Assembly (NCBI GenBank): GCA_965223305.1
Contig: CBDCWT010000088.1
Coordinates: 496,001 to 560,000, forward strand
Reading direction: 5' to 3'
DNA: 64,000 nt
DNA from: CBDCWT01 sp965223305
GTDB taxonomy: Bacteria > Planctomycetota > Planctomycetia > Pirellulales > Pirellulaceae
Part shown: positions 60,120-64,000 of the stretch, piece by piece
Layout: every line of letters starts with the position of its first letter
How positions within the stretch are numbered: position 1 is the stretch's first letter
Program-made: the position numbers and the translations under genes
The notes under the pieces: generated by a model
The model's input: only the letters and a program-made list of their open reading frames with translations
The model's database searches: none
What the model was told of the DNA's origin: nothing

Positions 60120-62113
60120 TTCTGCGATTCCTTCGGTGTGTGCAGAGCCAACTTGATGCTACGAGTCACGATCCATCCCTGGCCGGACAACTCGCCGAAC
60201 GCAATCAGCTCGCCGTAGTAGTTTTGGCGGTGGCCGCCCGCTGATCCCGTGACCGTTACTCGGTATTGTTCGTCATCATGTTGAACGGTATGCGAGCAGG
60301 CCCTGGGAAGACCGTGCAGCGCAATTGTTAGAGGACCTTTGAAGTCCTTGTGTTTTCTTTCCAAAGAGAGCGTCCAGACTGCCTTCTTGGTCCCTACGTC
60401 TAAAGTGGCCGAGTCGTCTTGCAGCTTGATGTCGAACGGTACGTCCACCTCCGGTCCAGCTACGACAGCCAGAAGCCCGTCATGCCAACCGGGGAAAGCA
60501 GTCAATTGCTGCCACTTGGCAAGGACGGCGGTACGTGTTTTCACGGTACGGATCTGATCTTTGCCGTTCACTTTGGCCCGGCCAACAAGTCGAAAAGACA
60601 TCAGCGTCCCCGGGCTTGTGTGCTCGTCAATGGCAATCAACACACTGTGCTCTTTCGCCTTGGCGGGGATCCGTCCGTCGATCACAGTCAGGTGCGTGTG
60701 TGCCTCGGGTGGGGATGCCACCATGTCGAGCTGGATCTGCCCGTCGTATCCGCGGCGGCTTACCTGGACTGGCAATCGGATGGCGCCGCCGTTGGAGGGA
60801 AGCGCAAAGTTGAATGCTTGTCCCTTCTTGAGCGTCAATTCGAAACCTTCATCGAGTTCCGCTTCGATTCGGTAAGCGTGCGAGGGGCCACCGCGACGCA
60901 GTAGATCCTCTGCACTCAAACAATAGACTCCGTCTGCGGGGAAACGATAACGCAACGTCAAGTCGCCTGCGGTGTCGACTTGAGTTTCGGCTAACTGCTG
61001 ACCTTGAAGATCGTGGACGCGCAAGAACAGCACGCTGGGTGAGCCCAGCTGACGCGCGACCACACGGAACGCATATGCTTGCCCTTTTCTGGCAGCAAAC
61101 GCAAAGTAGTCACAATCGTGTTCCTGCTGTAAACGCCCGTTGAGCGCGCAGGGCAGCACAACGTTGGTCGCGGATGTTGTGGTGTCGTTCGGTTCGACCT
61201 CCAAGATCTCCGGCAGTTTTGTGGCTGCCAATGTCGCAGTCGCTGACGACTGACCATCGGTGTACTTGACGGCAACAGGCAGGCTGTCTTGGTGTAGTTG
61301 GCTGGGCATTTGCAGCAGCGTCGGCGGCACACCCTCTGCTGCCGGTCCAGCAAACTGAATTCGGAACGTCGATCCCAATCGGCCGCCCAGAGGATACGGT
61401 ACGGAGACGAGCGGAAAATCTCCCAGGCGAAGTCGACAACTTCCGCCGCCGCGGAATCGGTTGTCACGCAGCTCGACCAGGTATTCGCCGGATTCCTCGC
61501 ACAGAAACTGGAAGCGAGGATCTGGGCCGTAGCTGGCGTCGTCGTCGACCAGCAACAATTCGTTGCCGTTTCGATCGAGTAAGCGAACGACGGGGTCCAT
61601 AGTCGAAGCCAATCGACCGGCAACAACCTCGCACGATATACGCTGCCCCGCTGCCGCCGAAAAGCGGTAGTAGTTCGATGCGCCGCCGTCTAAGATCGCG
61701 TCCACGGCCCCAGGGAATTCAACGGTTTGAGCAGCTTCCACGGTGTGGTTGTCACCCGCATCGACAACCGTTGCCAGGTCGTCGATCATGAGCAGCTTGA
61801 CGTCGCTGATTCCGGCCGCTGTGCCCACTATGAGACCTGCGATGCCGACGGCAGTGTCTGAAGCCACGGTGATCCGGCATCGCCGAGTTGTCAGCGGCTG
61901 TTGACTGCCGTCGCCGGGCAGCAGCTCGATCTTTGCCGGAAAGCTGGTCCAGATTTGCAGCGGATCGTCGAGCTTCTCACCGTGTAGCGTTAGCTCGTTG
62001 ACGTGCCCTGGCCGCAGTGCCGCGGGAGCCAGGTGTGATAGCGAGGGTTGGCAGTGAGCCATTTCGGCTGCGCACAGCACGACGCCGATGCCAATCCAGG
62101 TCGCGTGTTGCAT
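60116..62113 (-). CDS. Exported pre-peptidase C-terminal (PPC) domain protein
   Basis: A 665-residue protein with a signal peptide (residues 1-21, ATWIGIGVVLCAAEMAHC). An Ig-like region (LRPGHVNELTLHGEKLDDP) precedes PPC-type beta domains: ASNYYRFSAAAGQRISCEVV with PVVRLLDRNGNELLLVDDDA (about 150-200), and a second, HDCDYFAFAARKGQAYAFRV, with VLFLRVHDLQGQQLAETQVD (about 335-390). Two further beta domains follow. The PPC domain binds or stabilises substrate outside the cell. GGAG lies 6 bases before the ATG at 62113; a start five codons upstream is weaker. Coupled to the DUF1549/DUF1553 gene by ATGA, the usual pairing in planctomycetes. Confidence 0.85.
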   Translation of the reverse strand: MQHATWIGIGVVLCAAEMAHCQPSLSHLAPAALRPGHVNELTLHGEKLDDPLQIWTSFPAKIELLPGDGSQQPLTTRRCRITVASDTAVGIAGLIVGTAAGISDVKLLMIDDLATVVDAGDNHTVEAAQTVEFPGAVDAILDGGASNYYRFSAAAGQRISCEVVAGRLASTMDPVVRLLDRNGNELLLVDDDASYGPDPRFQFLCEESGEYLVELRDNRFRGGGSCRLRLGDFPLVSVPYPLGGRLGSTFRIQFAGPAAEGVPPTLLQMPSQLHQDSLPVAVKYTDGQSSATATLAATKLPEILEVEPNDTTTSATNVVLPCALNGRLQQEHDCDYFAFAARKGQAYAFRVVARQLGSPSVLFLRVHDLQGQQLAETQVDTAGDLTLRYRFPADGVYCLSAEDLLRRGGPSHAYRIEAELDEGFELTLKKGQAFNFALPSNGGAIRLPVQVSRRGYDGQIQLDMVASPPEAHTHLTVIDGRIPAKAKEHSVLIAIDEHTSPGTLMSFRLVGRAKVNGKDQIRTVKTRTAVLAKWQQLTAFPGWHDGLLAVVAGPEVDVPFDIKLQDDSATLDVGTKKAVWTLSLERKHKDFKGPLTIALHGLPRACSHTVQHDDEQYRVTVTGSAGGHRQNYYGELIAFGELSGQGWIVTRSIKLALHTPKESQK

Positions 62114-62223
62114 ACACTGCTCCGACATCAGCTTGCGCAGAGATCAACTTCAGATGGAGGCGGGAAACCCATTGTGACCACTCCCCCAGGCACCGTCAAC
62201 AAACGGCGCATTAGGCTGAAAGC

Positions 62224-64000
62224 TCAGTCCGGGCGAGCTTTGCGGGTATCCGGCCGGTAGCCGGGCCCGGGACGATGGCGCGACTTCTTTCGTCGCTTGT
62301 TCTCGCGACCGCCCATGTCATGCACGTACGATTCGCGAGACCGGGCATTCGCCTTTCGCAGCGCCTCACGTGGAGGGGAGCCGGGAATCAGGCAATCGCA
62401 GCCGCCCCCGATCAAGTCGCGGCGTCCGGCTTTCTCGAGCGCCTTTCGAACGTCAAAGTAGTTTTCCGGTTTAAAGAACTGAAGCAGCGCCCGCTGCAGC
62501 TTGCGATCACGCAGATGCCTGGCTACGGCGACCGGTTTCTTGGTGAAGGGATCGATCCCGGTGTAGTACATCGCGGTGGCTACATCCATTGGCGCGGGAA
62601 TAAAGTCCTGCACTTGATCGGGACGATAGCCACTTCGCTTCAAAAACACCGCTAGGTCGATCATCGCATCGAGATCGCTACCGGGATGGCTAGCAATGAA
62701 GTATGGCACGATGTGTTGCGTCTTGCCGGCTTGTTTTGACTCTTCTTCGAACTGGTCCGAAAACTGTTCGAAGTCGTCGTTGCAGGGCTTTCGCATGAGG
62801 TCCAGTACTTTGGGATCGGTATGTTCGGGAGCCACTTTTAGTAACCCACCCACATGATGCTGAGCAAGTTCGCGCATGTATTGGGGCGAGCGGCGTGCCA
62901 AGTCCATGCGGATACCGCTGGCAACGAGCACTTTTTTCACGCCGGGAATGCGTCGGGACTTTTGCATGAGCTGGACGAGCGGCCCATGATCGGTTCCCAG
63001 CAGTTTGCAAATGGTCGGATGAACGCACGATTGCCTCCGGCAGACCGCCTCGACTTCGGGGCGAAGGCACTTCATTTCGTACATGTTGGCCGTCGGTCCA
63101 CCGATATCGCTTACGACACCCTTGAACTTAGGATCCTGAGTCATTCGTTGGATTTCGTCCAGCACCGATGTCTGGCTGCGTGACTGGATGATCCGGCCTT
63201 GGTGAGCGGTGATGGAACAGAAGGTGCACCCTCCGAAGCAGCCGCGCATGATTGTCACGGAGTCTTTGATCATGTCGAACGCTGGAATCGGCTCCTTGTA
63301 GGCGGAGTGAGGCCGACGCGTATAGGGCAGCTCGTAGACTCTGTCCATTGCGGCCTGCGAAATCGGCAACCGCGGGGGATTACACACAACCGCTTGCCGA
63401 TCGTGCCATTGGACCAATTTCCGCGCATTGTGCGGATTGGTTTCGTTGTGGGTGATCTTGGTCGCTGTGGCAAAAGCAACCTTGGAGGCACAGACTTCCT
63501 CGTAGCTTGGCAACTCGATGGCGTCGCTGGGTGCCGTCTCCGACGCGCCCATCGCATAGGCAACGCCGCGCATGTCGCGGAGATCTCGCACGGATTCACC
63601 TGACTCGAGCCGTCGCGCGATTTCAAGAATGGCGTCTTCGCCCATCCCGAACACGACCAGATCGGCCTTGGAATCCAGCAGAATCGATCTGCGGACCTTG
63701 TCACTCCAGTAGTCATAATGCGCCAGCCGTCTCAACGAGGCTTCCACACCGCCCGCGATCACGGGCACTTTTCCGAAAGCCTGCCGCGCGCGTTGGCAGT
63801 AGGCCAGCGTGGCTCGGTCTGGTCGCAGGCCAATCCTAGCTCCCGGAGAGTAGGCGTCATCGTTGCGGACTTTCCGGTTGGCAGTGTAGTGGTTGATCAT
63901 GGAGTCCATGTTGCCCGCGCTGATGGCGTAGAACAGCCGTGGACGTCCAAAGCGTCGCCAGTCGTCGACCTTTTGCCAATCTGGCTGCGAGACGATACCG
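62224..64000 (-). CDS. YgiQ-family radical SAM protein, partial (N-terminus outside window)
   Basis: At least 591 residues. Upstream of the internal ATG at 63909 the frame stays open to the window edge and reads QPDWQKVDDWRRFGRPRLFY then AISAGNMDSM, which is conserved in YgiQ, so the real start lies beyond 64000. Radical SAM motif CFGGCTFCSIT (C-x3-C-x2-C) at about 225 residues before the middle. Also SDIGGPTANMYEMKCLRPEV, KVLVASGIRMDLARRSPQYM and KVAPEHTDPKVLDLM. The tail is Arg/Lys-rich (ENKRRKKSRHRPGPG). It binds a [4Fe-4S] cluster and cleaves SAM; target not known. Confidence 0.93.
   Translation of the reverse strand, partial: GIVSQPDWQKVDDWRRFGRPRLFYAISAGNMDSMINHYTANRKVRNDDAYSPGARIGLRPDRATLAYCQRARQAFGKVPVIAGGVEASLRRLAHYDYWSDKVRRSILLDSKADLVVFGMGEDAILEIARRLESGESVRDLRDMRGVAYAMGASETAPSDAIELPSYEEVCASKVAFATATKITHNETNPHNARKLVQWHDRQAVVCNPPRLPISQAAMDRVYELPYTRRPHSAYKEPIPAFDMIKDSVTIMRGCFGGCTFCSITAHQGRIIQSRSQTSVLDEIQRMTQDPKFKGVVSDIGGPTANMYEMKCLRPEVEAVCRRQSCVHPTICKLLGTDHGPLVQLMQKSRRIPGVKKVLVASGIRMDLARRSPQYMRELAQHHVGGLLKVAPEHTDPKVLDLMRKPCNDDFEQFSDQFEEESKQAGKTQHIVPYFIASHPGSDLDAMIDLAVFLKRSGYRPDQVQDFIPAPMDVATAMYYTGIDPFTKKPVAVARHLRDRKLQRALLQFFKPENYFDVRKALEKAGRRDLIGGGCDCLIPGSPPREALRKANARSRESYVHDMGGRENKRRKKSRHRPGPGYRPDTRKARPD

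Overview
The window reads as chromosomal DNA of a planctomycete, most likely from the Pirellulales group. The evidence is the gene set: a Tat-exported DUF1501 protein, a DUF1549/DUF1553 giant exported protein next to a PPC-domain protein, a cytochrome-c/WD40 fusion with a CxxCH motif, a formylglycine-type sulfatase, two eukaryote-like Ser/Thr kinases (one fused to WD40 repeats), an ECF sigma factor of the kinase-associated type, and a dockerin protein whose N-terminus carries the LEERILL signature of planctomycete surface proteins. Genes sit on both strands in short operons with long intergenic spacers full of palindromic repeats.

Layout. 1-11.2 kb is housekeeping: partial signal peptide peptidase, a sugar isomerase/epimerase-like protein, a UPF1/IGHMBP2-type helicase with an apparent RNA-binding N-terminus, a DNase I-like exported nuclease, molybdenum cofactor genes (moaB, moeA), a glutamine amidotransferase (pabA/trpG type) coupled to moeA, and a FliN-like SpoA protein. 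11.7-17.4 kb holds nadA overlapping an ECF sigma gene, a zinc-ribbon kinase with a glycine-rich repeat tail, and a LysM/L,D-transpeptidase. 18.1-33.6 kb holds a DUF5060 glycosidase-like protein, an intact IS4-family element (20278-21646), a 1139-residue FG-GAP/Calx-beta/cohesin-like/dockerin protein, the WD40 kinase, DUF1501, a sulfatase and a FAH-family hydratase. 33.6-44.6 kb is accessory: broken DUF4238 and IS110 fragments, three tandem ankyrin genes, an LRR gene with a frameshifted LRR pseudogene, a secretin-like protein and a DUF2200 gene. 45-54.3 kb has an acyl-CoA ligase and many exported or membrane proteins of unknown function, including a PstS-like lipoprotein operon. 54.5-64 kb has an FHA protein, the cytochrome/WD40 protein, the PPC-DUF1549 pair and a partial YgiQ-type radical SAM protein.

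The most distinctive feature is a family of five almost identical 171-174 bp elements (copies at 506, 17965, 42162, 50738 and 57069). Each is bounded by a 16 bp terminal inverted repeat and flanked by an exact 4 bp duplication (CTAG or TTAG). The whole element is one long imperfect palindrome, and it is open from ATG to TAA on both strands. Two copies sit exactly at the stop codon of a gene, and one has replaced the end of a gene inside an operon whose ancestral stop/start overlap can be reconstructed. At least four other palindromic repeat families (called B, C, D and E here) fill the spacers. All functional statements come from reading motifs by eye; no database search was run.
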